Below, in pieces: positions 39,497 to 48,723 of a stretch of DNA of 64,000 bases; the first letter of the stretch is position 1, and every line of letters begins with the position of its first letter. The DNA lies in assembly GCF_003002095.1 (NCBI RefSeq), contig NZ_PVZC01000011.1:1-64000 (forward strand). Direction: 5' to 3'. Both the position numbers and the translations under genes were made by a program. The notes under the pieces are model-generated. The model was not told the DNA's origin and searched no databases. It saw only the letters and a program-made list of their open reading frames with translations. This stretch comes from Allonocardiopsis opalescens. Lineage in GTDB: Bacteria; Actinomycetota; Actinomycetes; Streptosporangiales; Streptosporangiaceae.

Positions 39497-42400
39497 TCAG
39501 GGCACCCGGGTGACGGCGACGGCCGCCTTCAGCTCGGCCCAGAACTCCGGGCCGGCCGCGACCCGGAAGCCCAGCCGGTACACCGAGGTCTTGGCGGCGC
39601 CGCGCACCCACAGGTGCACCTCGGTGCCGCCGGGGTGGGCGAGCAGGATCTCCTTGAGCCGGCGGACCGCCTCCGGGGTGACCGCGGAGGCCGCGATGCC
39701 GAGCCGCACCGGCGCCTGCCCGCCGCCGGCCGGCAGTTCGGGCACGCTCAGCTCCGTCGCCACCAGCCTCGGTACGTCGTCGCGCCGGTCCAGCCGCCCC
39801 TTGACCAGCACGATCGCGTCGGGGACCAGCTGGGTGGCGGCCAGCTGGTAGGCGGCGGGGAAGAACAGGCACTCGATGGAGCCCTCCAGGTCCTCCACGG
39901 TGGCGATCGCCCAGGTGGCGCCCTTCCTGGTCACCTTGCGCTGGAGGGCGGAGACGATACCGCCGATGGTGACGGCGGCGCCGTCGGGCCGGTCGCCGCC
40001 GGTGAGCCGCCCGATGGCGGCGTCCGTCCGCTCGGCCAGCAGGTGCTCGACGCCGAGCAGCGGGTGGTCGGAGACGTAGAGGCCGAGCATCTCGCGCTCC
40101 TGCGCGAGCAGCCGGGACTTGTCCCACTCGTCGGCGGCGAAGTCCGCGTCCAGGCCCAGGCCGCCGGCCTCCTCGCGAGCCGCGCCGCCGCCGGAGCCGA
40201 AGAGGTCGAACTGCCCCTCGGCCTCCTTGCGCTTGAGCCGCACGGCGCTGTCGACCATCGCCTCGTAGCGCTCGGCGAGGCCCTTGCGGGTGTGGCCCAG
40301 CTCGTCGAAGGCGCCCGCCTTGATCAGCGACTCCACGGTGCGCTTGTTGCACACGACGGCGTCGGCCTTGGCCAGGAAGTCGGGGAAGGAGGCGTACTTG
40401 CCCAGCTCCTCGCGGCGGGCGACGATCGAGTCGACCACGTTGCGGCCGACATTGCGCACCGCGCCCAGGCCGAAGCGGACGGTGCCGGCGCCGCGGGCGG
40501 CGAAGTCGGCCGCGGACTCGTTCACGCTGGGCGGCTGCACGGTGATGCCCATCCGGCGGCACTCGCTGAGGTAGACCGCCGACTTGTCCTTGTCGTCGCG
40601 CACGGAGGTGAGCAGCGCGGCCATGTACTCGGCGGGGTGGTTGGCCTTCAGGTAGGCGGTCCAGTACGACACCAGCGCGTAGGCGGCGGCGTGCGCCTTG
40701 TTGTAGGCGTAGCCGGCGAAGGGCACCAGCACGTCCCACACGGCCTGGACCGCCTCGTCGGAGTAGCCGCGCTCCCGGCAGCCCTCGCGGAAGGGGACGA
40801 ACTCCCGGTCCAGCACCTCCTTGCTCTTCTTGCCCATCGCCCGGCGCAGCAGGTCGGCCTGGCCCAGGGTGTAGCCGGCCAGCACCTGGGCGGCCTTCTG
40901 CACCTGCTCCTGGTAGACGACCAGGCCGTAGGTGAGGTCCAGCACCTCGCGCAGCGGCTCGGCCACCTCGGGGTGGATCGGGGCGGGCTCCTGCCGCCCG
41001 TTCTTGCGCAGCGCGTAGTTGGTGTGGGAGTCCATCGCCATCGGGCCCGGCCGGTACAGGGCGGTGACGGCGGTGATGTCCTCGAAGCGGTCCGGTTTCA
41101 TCAGCCGCAGCAGCGAGCGCATCGCGGCGCCGTCGAACTGGAAGACGCCGAGGGTGGCGCCCCGGGAGAGCAGCTCGAAGGTGGCGGGGTCGTCCAGGGG
41201 GAGCCGCAGCAGCTCCAGGCCGGTGCCGGTGCCCTCCCGCACCATCCGGACGGCGTCGTCGATGACGGTCAGGTTGCGCAGGCCGAGGAAGTCCATCTTC
41301 AGCAGGCCCAGCGACTCGCAGCTGGGGTAGTCCCACTGGGTGATGGTGACGCCGTCGGCGTGCCGGACCCAGACCGGGACGTGGTCGGTGATCGGCTCGC
41401 TGGACATGATCACGCCGGCGGCGTGCACGCCCATCTGCCGGACCAGGCCCTCCACGCCGCGGGCGGTGTCGATGACGCGGCGCACGTCGGGCTCGCCCTC
41501 GTACAGGGCCCGCACCTCGCCGGCCTCGGCGTAGCGGGGGTGGGCGGGGTCGGTGATGCCGGCCAGCTCGATGCCCTTGCCGCCGACGTCGGCCGGCATC
41601 GCCTTGGTGATGCGGTCGCCCAGCGCGTAGGGGTAGCCGAGCACCCGGGCGGCGTCCTTGACGGCGTTCTTGGCCTTGATCGTGCCGTAGGTGCCGATCA
41701 TGGCGACCTTGTCGGCGCCGTACTTCTCGGTGACGTAGCGGATCACCTCGAAGCGGCGGCGCTCGTCGAAGTCCACGTCGACGTCGGGCATGGAGACGCG
41801 CTCGGGGTTGAGGAAGCGTTCGAAGATGAGGCCGTGCTCGATCGGATCGAGGTCGGTGATGCCCAGCGCGTAGGCGACCAGCGAGCCGGCCGCCGAGCCG
41901 CGGCCGGGGCCCACCGCGATGCCCTGCCCCTTGGCCCACATGATGAAGTCGGCGACGACCAGGAAGTAGCCGGGGAAGCCCATCTGGATGATGACGTCCA
42001 TCTCGTACTCGGCCTGCCGCAGCCGCCGCTCGTCCGGGCCGCCGGGGTAGCGGCGCTCCAGCCCCCGCGCCACCTCGGCGCGGAACCAGCTGGTCTCGGT
42101 GTGGCCCTCGGGGATGTCGAAGACGGGCATCAGGTCGCGCTTGGCGAACATGCCGGCGGTGTCGACCCGCTCGGCGACCAGCATGGTGTTGGCGCAGCCC
42201 TGCTGCCAGGCGTCGGAGGAGTCGGCCGCGTACATCTCGGCGGCGGACTTCAGGTGGTAGCCGGTGCCGTCGAAGCGGAAGCGGTCGGGGTCGTCGAGGG
42301 CGCGGCCGGTCTGGATGCACAGCAGCGCGTCGTGCGCGGCCGCCTCGTGCGCGTGGGTGTAGTGGGCGTCGTTGGTGACCAGCGGCGGGATGCCGAGCTT

Positions 42401-43030
42401 CGCGCCGATGCGCAGCAGGTCGTCGCGGACGCGGCGCTCGATCTCCAGGCCGTGGTCCATCAGCTCCAGGAAGTAGCCGTCGGCGCCGAAGATGTCGCGG
42501 TAGTCGGCGGCGGCCTTCAGCGCGGCGTCGAACTGGCCCAGCCGCAGCCGGGTCTGTACCTCGCCCGAGGGGCAGCCGGTGGAGGCGACCAGGCCCGCGG
42601 ACCAGGTGGCCAGGCTCTCCTTGTCCATCCGCGGCCACTTGCGCAGCCAGCCTTCGGCGTAGGCGTCGGAGGAGAGCCGGAACAGGTTGTGCAGGCCGGT
42701 GGCGTCGGTGGCCCAGATGGTCTTGTGGGTGTAGCTGCCCGAGCCGGACACGTCGTCGCGCTTCTGGTGCGGCTGGCCCCACTGGTGCCGGCGCCGGTCG
42801 CGGCGCGACTCGGGCGCGACGTAGGCCTCGATGCCGATGACGGGGGTGATCCCGGCGCGGGCGGCGGAGTGGAAGAAGTCGTAGGCGCCGTGCAGGTTGC
42901 CGTGGTCGGTGATGGCGAGGTGGGTCATGCCCATGCCGGCGCAGGCGGCGAAGAGCTCGCCGAGGCGGGCGGCGCCGTCCAGCAGCGAGTACTGGGTGTG
43001 GACGTGCAGGTGGGTGAAGGGGCGGGTCAC
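39497..43030 (-). CDS. dnaE: DNA polymerase III alpha subunit
   Basis: An 1177-residue C-family polymerase. The N-terminal PHP domain starts THLHVHTQYSLLDGAARLGEL and includes AITDHGNLHGAYDFF. The palm has the catalytic DVDVDFDERRRFEVIRYV and GRGSAAGSLVAYALGITDLD. Fingers, helix-hairpin-helix (about 820-900) and a C-terminal OB fold (VTIGGIVSALQRKVTRKGAT) follow. Length and order suit the replicative DnaE1 rather than DnaE2. GTG at 43030 has GGAG 6 nt upstream. A TetR gene ends 14 nt before it on the same strand, an unusual promoter context for a replicative polymerase. Confidence 0.95.
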   Translation of the reverse strand: MTRPFTHLHVHTQYSLLDGAARLGELFAACAGMGMTHLAITDHGNLHGAYDFFHSAARAGITPVIGIEAYVAPESRRDRRRHQWGQPHQKRDDVSGSGSYTHKTIWATDATGLHNLFRLSSDAYAEGWLRKWPRMDKESLATWSAGLVASTGCPSGEVQTRLRLGQFDAALKAAADYRDIFGADGYFLELMDHGLEIERRVRDDLLRIGAKLGIPPLVTNDAHYTHAHEAAAHDALLCIQTGRALDDPDRFRFDGTGYHLKSAAEMYAADSSDAWQQGCANTMLVAERVDTAGMFAKRDLMPVFDIPEGHTETSWFRAEVARGLERRYPGGPDERRLRQAEYEMDVIIQMGFPGYFLVVADFIMWAKGQGIAVGPGRGSAAGSLVAYALGITDLDPIEHGLIFERFLNPERVSMPDVDVDFDERRRFEVIRYVTEKYGADKVAMIGTYGTIKAKNAVKDAARVLGYPYALGDRITKAMPADVGGKGIELAGITDPAHPRYAEAGEVRALYEGEPDVRRVIDTARGVEGLVRQMGVHAAGVIMSSEPITDHVPVWVRHADGVTITQWDYPSCESLGLLKMDFLGLRNLTVIDDAVRMVREGTGTGLELLRLPLDDPATFELLSRGATLGVFQFDGAAMRSLLRLMKPDRFEDITAVTALYRPGPMAMDSHTNYALRKNGRQEPAPIHPEVAEPLREVLDLTYGLVVYQEQVQKAAQVLAGYTLGQADLLRRAMGKKSKEVLDREFVPFREGCRERGYSDEAVQAVWDVLVPFAGYAYNKAHAAAYALVSYWTAYLKANHPAEYMAALLTSVRDDKDKSAVYLSECRRMGITVQPPSVNESAADFAARGAGTVRFGLGAVRNVGRNVVDSIVARREELGKYASFPDFLAKADAVVCNKRTVESLIKAGAFDELGHTRKGLAERYEAMVDSAVRLKRKEAEGQFDLFGSGGGAAREEAGGLGLDADFAADEWDKSRLLAQEREMLGLYVSDHPLLGVEHLLAERTDAAIGRLTGGDRPDGAAVTIGGIVSALQRKVTRKGATWAIATVEDLEGSIECLFFPAAYQLAATQLVPDAIVLVKGRLDRRDDVPRLVATELSVPELPAGGGQAPVRLGIAASAVTPEAVRRLKEILLAHPGGTEVHLWVRGAAKTSVYRLGFRVAAGPEFWAELKAAVAVTRVP

Positions 43031-43044
43031 CGCGGGCTCCGGGC

Positions 43045-43641
43045 TCAGTCGGTGCCGCCGGCGCCGGCCTCGCCGTCCTCCAGGGCGGCGGCGATGGCGC
43101 GCAGGCCGGTGGCGACCTGGCGGGCGGAGGGCGCGCGGTCGGGGTCGACCAGCCACTGGAGGTTGAGCCCGGCGATCAGCGCCATGTGCACGGAGCCGAC
43201 GGCGCGGGCCGCCTCGTCGTCGGCCCCGTCGCGGATGCCGTGCAGGGCCTCGGCCAGCTCCGGCCGGCCGCGCTCGTAGGCGTCGGCGATCTGCCTGCGC
43301 ACCTCGGGCGAGTGCTCGGCCTGGGCGAGCGCCTCCAGGGTGGCCACCAGCATGGGGCGCTCCTCGACGGTGGAATTGACCGCGCCGTCCCACAGCCGCA
43401 GCAGCCGGTCGGCGGTGCTCTCGGCGCCGGCGGAGGCGGCGCCGATGGTGCGCTCGCCCCAGCCGTGCACCACCTGGAGCAGGGCGGCGTTGAGCAGCGC
43501 CTCCTTGGAGCCGTAGTGGTAGTTGATCGTGCCGACCGGCGCGCCGGCCGCGGCCGCGATATCGCGCGAGGTGGTGCGGCCGTAGCCGCGTTCGGCCAGG
43601 CAGCGCACTGCCGCGGCCATCAGCTCTTCCCGGTGTCCCAT
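43045..43641 (-). CDS. TetR-family regulator upstream of dnaE
   Basis: A 198-residue TetR protein. HTH at residues 3-48 (REELMAAAVRCLAERGYGRT, TSRDIAAAAGAPVGTINYHY, GSKEALL), then a helical ligand domain. ATG at 43641 gives the usual N-terminus. Two half-site clusters (TGAACCATCGTTCA and GAACGGATGTTC) just upstream are likely its operators, in the region shared with a divergent disulfide reductase. Its stop lies 14 nt before the dnaE start, so the polymerase may be co-transcribed. The ligand is unknown. Confidence 0.88.
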   Translation of the reverse strand: MGHREELMAAAVRCLAERGYGRTTSRDIAAAAGAPVGTINYHYGSKEALLNAALLQVVHGWGERTIGAASAGAESTADRLLRLWDGAVNSTVEERPMLVATLEALAQAEHSPEVRRQIADAYERGRPELAEALHGIRDGADDEAARAVGSVHMALIAGLNLQWLVDPDRAPSARQVATGLRAIAAALEDGEAGAGGTD

Positions 43642-43663
43642 GGCCGGTACCGTACCGCAGATC

Positions 43664-43702
43664 TGAACCATCGTTCAAAACATTCGTTCAGAACGGATGT
43701 TC
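43664..43702. promoter_or_regulatory. TetR operator cluster between tetR-dnaE and the reductase gene
   Basis: Palindromes TGAAC-CATC-GTTCA (43664-43677) and GAAC-GGAT-GTTC (43691-43702) share half-site GTTC/GAAC and lie two to three helical turns apart, 23 nt from the TetR start. Confidence 0.65.
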
Positions 43703-43887
43703 AGATCGACTCGGCGCCCGAGCGGCCGGAACGCCGCGCGGCCGGGGCGGACGGGGCCGGATACGGCCGCGTCCACGCGCCGGGCGGCGGATTTGCCCGG
43801 CCGCGCGCCCTCGGTCGGCGTAGGTTGAACGGGGCCGGGCCGATGGGCGCGGCGCGCGAGCCGCCGGTAGGAGCAGGGGGAGCTGTG

Positions 43888-45249
43888 GTGGAGACCGTTG
43901 ACGTCGTGGTGATCGGCATGGGCCCGGGCGGTGAGGCGCTGGCCGGGCGGCTGGCGGAGGCCGGGCTGTCCGTCGTCGGGCTCGACCACCGGCTGGTGGG
44001 CGGGGAGTGCCCCTACTGGGGATGCATCCCGAGCAAGATGATGATCCGCGCCTCCGGGCTGCTGGCCGAGGCGCGCCGGGTGCCGGGCATGGCCGGCGAG
44101 GCCGAGGTGCGGCCCGACTGGGCGCCGGTGGCGCGCCGCATCCGCGAGGAGGCGACCGACGACTGGGACGACCGGGCCGCCGTCGAGCGCTTCGAGGGCA
44201 AGGGCGGCCGCTTCGTCCGCGGCACCGGCCGGCTGACCGGCCCGCGCACCGTCGCCGTCGACGACGGGCGCTCCGGCGAGTTCACCGCCGAGCGCGCCAT
44301 CGTGGTCAACGCCGGCACCTCGCCGCTGGTGCCCGACATCCCGGGCCTGGCCGGCACCCCGTTCTGGACCAACCGCGAGGCGCTGGAGGCGGTGGAGGTG
44401 CCGGAGTCGCTGGCCGTGCTGGGCGGCGGCCCCATCGGCCTCGAACTGGCGCAGATGTTCGCCCGCTTCGGCTGCCGGGTCACCATCCTGGAGGCGGGCG
44501 ACCGGGTGCTGAAGGTGGAGGAGCCCGAGGCCTCCGAGGTGCTCGACCAGGTGCTGGCCGCCGACGGCGTGGCGGTGCGCACCGGCGTGAAGCTGTCGGG
44601 GGTGCGGCACGAGGGCGGCGGCTTCCAGCTGGACCTGGGCGATGACACCCTGGGCGCCGAGCGGCTGCTGGTGGCCACCGGCCGCCGCACCGACCTGGCC
44701 GCCCTGGGCGTGGACCGCATCGGCCTGGACCCCGACGCCCGCTACATCCCGGTCGACGGCCGGCTGCGCGCCGCGCCCGGCGTGTGGGCGGTGGGCGACA
44801 TCACCGGCAAGGGCGCCTTCACCCACGTCTCGATGTACCAGGCGAAGATCGTTGGCGACGACATCCTCGGCCTGCCGGTGCACGAGGCCGAGTACCACGG
44901 GCTGCCCCGCGTCACCTTCACCGACCCCGAGATCGGCGCCGCGGGCGTCACCGAGCACCAGGCCCGCGAGCGCGGCCTGCGGGTGGCGACCGGCTACAGC
45001 GCGCTGCCGTCGTCCTCGCGCGGCTTCATCCACAAGGCGGGCAACGAGGGCTTCATCAAGCTGGTCGCCGACGCCGACGCCGGGGTGCTGGTCGGCGCGA
45101 CCTCGGCCGGGCCGTCGGGCGGCGAGGTGCTGTCCGGGCTGGCCGTCGCGGTGCACGCCCGGGTGCCGCTGGAGCGGCTGGCGACCATGATGTACGCGTA
45201 CCCGACCTTCCACCGCGCCATCGAGGACGCGCTGAACCACCTGGGCTGA
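43888..45249 (+). CDS. Pyridine nucleotide-disulfide oxidoreductase (Lpd/MerA-like)
   Basis: A 453-residue class I flavin disulfide reductase. FAD site VVIGMGPGGEALAGRLAEAG, redox pair C41/C46 in GGECPYWGCIPSK, NAD(P) site LAVLGGGPIGLELAQMFARF, second FAD motif VWAVGDITGKGAFTHVSMYQ. The C-terminal interface ends MYAYPTFHRAIEDAL, with the catalytic-type His in YPTFHR. The Trp between the cysteines differs from Lpd (CLNVGC) and MerA (CVNVGC), so the disulfide substrate is uncertain; soluble-transhydrogenase- or mycothione reductase-like roles are possible. GTG at 43888 has GGGGGAG 5 nt upstream; GTG 43885 is adjacent. It is divergent from tetR-dnaE. Confidence 0.87.
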   Translation: METVDVVVIGMGPGGEALAGRLAEAGLSVVGLDHRLVGGECPYWGCIPSKMMIRASGLLAEARRVPGMAGEAEVRPDWAPVARRIREEATDDWDDRAAVERFEGKGGRFVRGTGRLTGPRTVAVDDGRSGEFTAERAIVVNAGTSPLVPDIPGLAGTPFWTNREALEAVEVPESLAVLGGGPIGLELAQMFARFGCRVTILEAGDRVLKVEEPEASEVLDQVLAADGVAVRTGVKLSGVRHEGGGFQLDLGDDTLGAERLLVATGRRTDLAALGVDRIGLDPDARYIPVDGRLRAAPGVWAVGDITGKGAFTHVSMYQAKIVGDDILGLPVHEAEYHGLPRVTFTDPEIGAAGVTEHQARERGLRVATGYSALPSSSRGFIHKAGNEGFIKLVADADAGVLVGATSAGPSGGEVLSGLAVAVHARVPLERLATMMYAYPTFHRAIEDALNHLG

Positions 45250-45255
45250 GGCGCC

Positions 45256-45909
45256 TCAGGGGCGCAGGCCGTCGAGCAGGACGCGGACGAGCCGGGACGC
45301 CGAGGCCGACACGTCGACCTTGCCGGTGTGCAGCCGCCCGGTCAGGCTGAGGTCGACCAGGCCGTGCAGGGTGCCCCACAAGACGATGACCTGCTCCTTG
45401 CCTTCGCCGGCGCGCACGTGGCCGGCGCGCCGGCAGGCGGCGAGCAGTTCGTCGAAGTACTTGAGCGCGACCCCGGCCGCCGCGTAGGACTCGCCGCTGT
45501 CGTCGAAGGGGATGGCGTCGCGGAACATCAGCTGGTAGTGGCGCGGCCGGGCCAGGCCGGCCCGGATGTAGGCGACGCAGCCGCGCTCCAGCGCGTCCAG
45601 CGGCCCGGCCGGGCCGCCGCCGGCCTGCACCGCCGCGCGGACCTCGTCGTGCAGGACGCCGAAGCTGCGGGCGGCCACCGCGGACAGCAGGTGGTCCTTG
45701 TCCTTGAAGTGGCGGTAGGGCGCGGTGCGCGACACACCGGTGCGGGCGCCGACGGCACGGAGGGTGACGGCGTCGGGGCCGCCCTCGGCCAGCAGCTCGC
45801 TGGCGGCCGCGACCAGCCGGGCGCGGGTGCCGTCGCCGGACTCCGCCGGGTGCGCGGGGCCCGGGCCGACGCGGCCGCCGGTTCCCGGCCCGCTCCTGGA
45901 CCGCTTCAT
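45256..45909 (-). CDS. TetR/AcrR regulator of the molybdo-oxidoreductase operon
   Basis: A 217-residue TetR protein. A basic disordered N-terminus (about 25 residues) precedes the HTH (RARLVAAASELLAEGGPDAV, TLRAVGARTGVSRTAPYRHF, KDKDHLL). The C-terminal domain with CVAYIRAGLARPRHYQLMFR and LWGTLHGLVDLSLTGRL is the WHG-type TetR_C_33. It is divergent from the molybdenum oxidoreductase genes, with an 11-bp inverted repeat in between, so it most likely represses them. Its stop lies 6 nt from the stop of the convergent reductase gene. Confidence 0.88.
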   Translation of the reverse strand: MKRSRSGPGTGGRVGPGPAHPAESGDGTRARLVAAASELLAEGGPDAVTLRAVGARTGVSRTAPYRHFKDKDHLLSAVAARSFGVLHDEVRAAVQAGGGPAGPLDALERGCVAYIRAGLARPRHYQLMFRDAIPFDDSGESYAAAGVALKYFDELLAACRRAGHVRAGEGKEQVIVLWGTLHGLVDLSLTGRLHTGKVDVSASASRLVRVLLDGLRP

Positions 45910-46040
45910 GCCGTGACCTTACTACGCGTCCGGCCGCGCCCCGGGCGCGCGGGAAGGGAGTTCGCGGAGGTGAGCGCGGTGCGCGCTCCCGCGCCCGGCC
46001 CGGCGCGGGCGCGGGGGGCGCGGCCCGGACCCGGCGGCCA

Positions 46041-46084
46041 TGTTGACAACGACAACCTCGCTGCATACGTTGACGTTGTCAACA
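46041..46084. promoter_or_regulatory. TetR operator of the molybdo-oxidoreductase operon
   Basis: TGTTGACAACG (46041-46051) and CGTTGTCAACA (46074-46084) form a perfect 11-bp inverted repeat. A nested GACAAC and a TTGACGTTGTC lie between. It sits in the divergent promoter region. Confidence 0.75.
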
Positions 46085-46137
46085 TCGGCAGGCGGCCCAT
46101 GCCGCCACCGCTCCGCGCACCAACGACAGGAGCCCGG

Positions 46138-48723
46138 ATGAAGCTCACCGTCAACGGCGCCGTCACCGGTGTCGACGCCGACCCCGACGAGCCCGCCGTC
46201 CGCACGCTCCGCGACGGCCTCGGCCTGACCGGGACGAAGCTGGTCTGCGGCACCGGCGTCTGCGGCGCCTGCACCGTCCAGGTCGACGGCGTGCCCCGCG
46301 CCTCGTGCATCACCCCCACCGCCGCCCTCGCCGACCGCGAGATCACCACCGTGGAGGGCCTGGGCGGCGAGCACCCGGTGCAGCGCGCCTTCGCCGCCCA
46401 CGACGCCATGCAGTGCGGCTACTGCACCCCCGGCTTCGTCGTGGAGGCCGCCGCCTTCGTCGACGGCTGGCGGGTCGAGCACGGCGACACCGAGCCCTCG
46501 CGCGAGCAGATCGCCGCCGCGATGGCCGGCCACCTGTGCCGCTGCGGCGCCTACCAGGGCATCTACGCCGCCATCGCCGCCGCCTGCGCCGGCCGGCACG
46601 ACGAACCCGCCGAGCCGGCCAGGGTCGACGCCGCCGCGAAGGTCACCGGCGCCGCCCGCTACACCACCGACGTGCGGCTGCCCGGCCAGCTCGAAGGCGT
46701 CATCATCCGCTCCCCGCACGCCCACGCGCGGGTCGACGCGATCGAGGCGAACGGCGTCCCGCTGGTCGACCTGCGCCCCGCCGACGGAGTGGTCCGCTAC
46801 GCCGGTCAGCCGGTCGCCGCCGTGGCCGCCGCCGACCACGCCGCGGCCACCGCCGCCGCGGCCCGCGTCGAGGTCTCCTACACCCCGCTGGCCGCCGTCA
46901 CCGAGTTCGGGTCCGCGCTCGCCGAGGGCGCCCCGCTGGTCTACGACACCGAGGAGAGCCGCAAGTCGGCGCTGTCGTCGGCCGAGGGCGCCAATCTGCC
47001 CGGCCGCTGGCAGGGCAATCTGCACACCACCTCGGGACTGCCCCTGCCCGGCGGCGGCACCGCCGAGCGGCGGATCGAGCGGGCCCGGCGCCGCGGCGAC
47101 CAGCGGCTGGTCTCGGCGGTGTACACCACCGCCGTCCAGGTGCACTCCGCCCTGGAGCCGCACGCCTCCGTCGCCCGCTTCGACGACGCCGGCCACCTGC
47201 ACCTGTACATCTCCACCCAGCGGGTCTCCGCCGTCGCCGACGCGGCGGCCGAGCGCTGGAAGCTGCCGCGCGAACAGGTGCACGTCGTCGCCGAGCACGT
47301 CGGCGGCGGCTTCGGCGCCAAGGCCAACCTGACGGCCGACGCCGTCGCCGCGGTGGAGCTGGCCCGGCTGACCGGGTCGCCGGTGCGGGTGGTGCTGGAC
47401 CGCGCCGAGGAGCTGACCGACGGGGGCAGCCGCCCCGGCAGCCGCACCGAGCTGTCCCTGCTCGCCGACGAGCGCGGCCGGCTGGCCGCCCTCACCGTCG
47501 ACGCGCAGGGCGACGGCGGCGCGTCCACCGGCAGCTCCGTCGGCCTGATGGCCCGCCTCATGTACGGCACCGCGCCGCGCCGCATCCGCGACAGCGACGT
47601 GCTCACCAACCTGCCGCCCGGCGCGCCCTTCCGCGCCCCCAACGGGCCGCAGCTGGCCTGGGCGCTGGAGCAGGCCGTGGACGAGATGGCGCACCGCCTC
47701 GGCGAGGACCCCATCTCGCTGCGCCGCCGCTGGGACGGCAACCCCAAGCGCCGGGCCCTGTACGAGACGGCGGCCGCCCTGCCGCTGTGGACCGGGCGGC
47801 CCGCCACCGGCTCGGCCGCCGGCCGCTTCCGGCGCGGCGTCGGCGTGGCGGCCGGCAACTGGCTGTACATGGCCAGCCCCAAGACCCAGGTGGAGCTGAC
47901 GGTGGAGCGCGGCACCGTGGTGGCGCGCTCGGCCACCCAGGACCTCGGCACCGGGCTGCGCACCGTCATCGCCAACGTGGTCCGCGAGGAACTGGGGCTG
48001 CCCGCCGACCGGGTCCGGGTGGAGATCGGCAGCAGCGACCACGTCCCGGGCCCTCCCTCCATCGGCAGCCGCTCCACCACCTCCGTCGGCCCGGCCGCGC
48101 ACGACGCCGCGGTGCGGCTGCGCACCGCGCTGCGCGAGGGCGCCGGCACCGCGGGCCGCGAGGCCCCGGTGGCGGCGCTGCTCGACGGCGCGGACGGCCT
48201 GCGCGTCACCGGCCGCCGCGCCCGCGACCGCGGCGGCTACCTGCTCCCCTTCTCCGTCGCCGACGCCGCGATCGGCCGCGGGATGAGCGGCGCCGTGCAC
48301 GTCACCGAGGTGGAGGTCGACACCCTGCTCGGCTCGGTGCGGGTCACCCGGGTCTGGGGCGGGCTCGCGATCGGCCGCGTCTACGCGCAGGGGCCGGCCC
48401 GCAACCAGGCCGAGGGCGCCATCATCCAGGGCGTCGGCTACGCCCTGTTCGAGCAGCGCCGGGCCGACCCGGCCACCGGGGTGCTGCTCACCGACAACCT
48501 GGAGGACTACCACCTGCCCGGTATCGGCGACACCCCCGAGATGGAGATCCACTTCCACCCCGACGGCTGGGAGTACGTCACCGGCGGCGGGGTGGGCCTC
48601 GGCGAGGTCTCCGCCGTGGGCGTCGCCGCCTCCGTCGGCAACGCCGTGTACAACGCCACCGGCTGGCGCCCGCTCGACCTGCCGATCCGCCCCGACCGCC
48701 TGCTGGAAGGGATCAACCGATGA
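46138..48723 (+). CDS. Aldehyde/xanthine oxidoreductase, fused [2Fe-2S] and molybdopterin subunits
   Basis: An 861-residue fusion. Residues 1-155 are the small subunit: plant-type [2Fe-2S] ligands C37, C42, C45, C57 and the second cluster C93, C96, C134, C136 (QCGYCTPGF, GHLCRCGAYQ). Residues 160-861 are the Mo-cofactor subunit: VTGAARYTTDVRLPGQLEGV, the Mo loop EHVGGGFGAKANLTADAVAA, SIGSRSTTSVGPAA, and near the end GGGVGLGEVSAVGVA with the base-catalyst Glu. It hydroxylates an aldehyde or N-heterocycle with water and passes electrons via Fe-S to FAD. Fusion of these two chains with a separate FAD subunit is unusual. ATG at 46138 has AGGAG 5 nt upstream. Substrate unknown. Confidence 0.88.
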   Translation: MKLTVNGAVTGVDADPDEPAVRTLRDGLGLTGTKLVCGTGVCGACTVQVDGVPRASCITPTAALADREITTVEGLGGEHPVQRAFAAHDAMQCGYCTPGFVVEAAAFVDGWRVEHGDTEPSREQIAAAMAGHLCRCGAYQGIYAAIAAACAGRHDEPAEPARVDAAAKVTGAARYTTDVRLPGQLEGVIIRSPHAHARVDAIEANGVPLVDLRPADGVVRYAGQPVAAVAAADHAAATAAAARVEVSYTPLAAVTEFGSALAEGAPLVYDTEESRKSALSSAEGANLPGRWQGNLHTTSGLPLPGGGTAERRIERARRRGDQRLVSAVYTTAVQVHSALEPHASVARFDDAGHLHLYISTQRVSAVADAAAERWKLPREQVHVVAEHVGGGFGAKANLTADAVAAVELARLTGSPVRVVLDRAEELTDGGSRPGSRTELSLLADERGRLAALTVDAQGDGGASTGSSVGLMARLMYGTAPRRIRDSDVLTNLPPGAPFRAPNGPQLAWALEQAVDEMAHRLGEDPISLRRRWDGNPKRRALYETAAALPLWTGRPATGSAAGRFRRGVGVAAGNWLYMASPKTQVELTVERGTVVARSATQDLGTGLRTVIANVVREELGLPADRVRVEIGSSDHVPGPPSIGSRSTTSVGPAAHDAAVRLRTALREGAGTAGREAPVAALLDGADGLRVTGRRARDRGGYLLPFSVADAAIGRGMSGAVHVTEVEVDTLLGSVRVTRVWGGLAIGRVYAQGPARNQAEGAIIQGVGYALFEQRRADPATGVLLTDNLEDYHLPGIGDTPEMEIHFHPDGWEYVTGGGVGLGEVSAVGVAASVGNAVYNATGWRPLDLPIRPDRLLEGINR

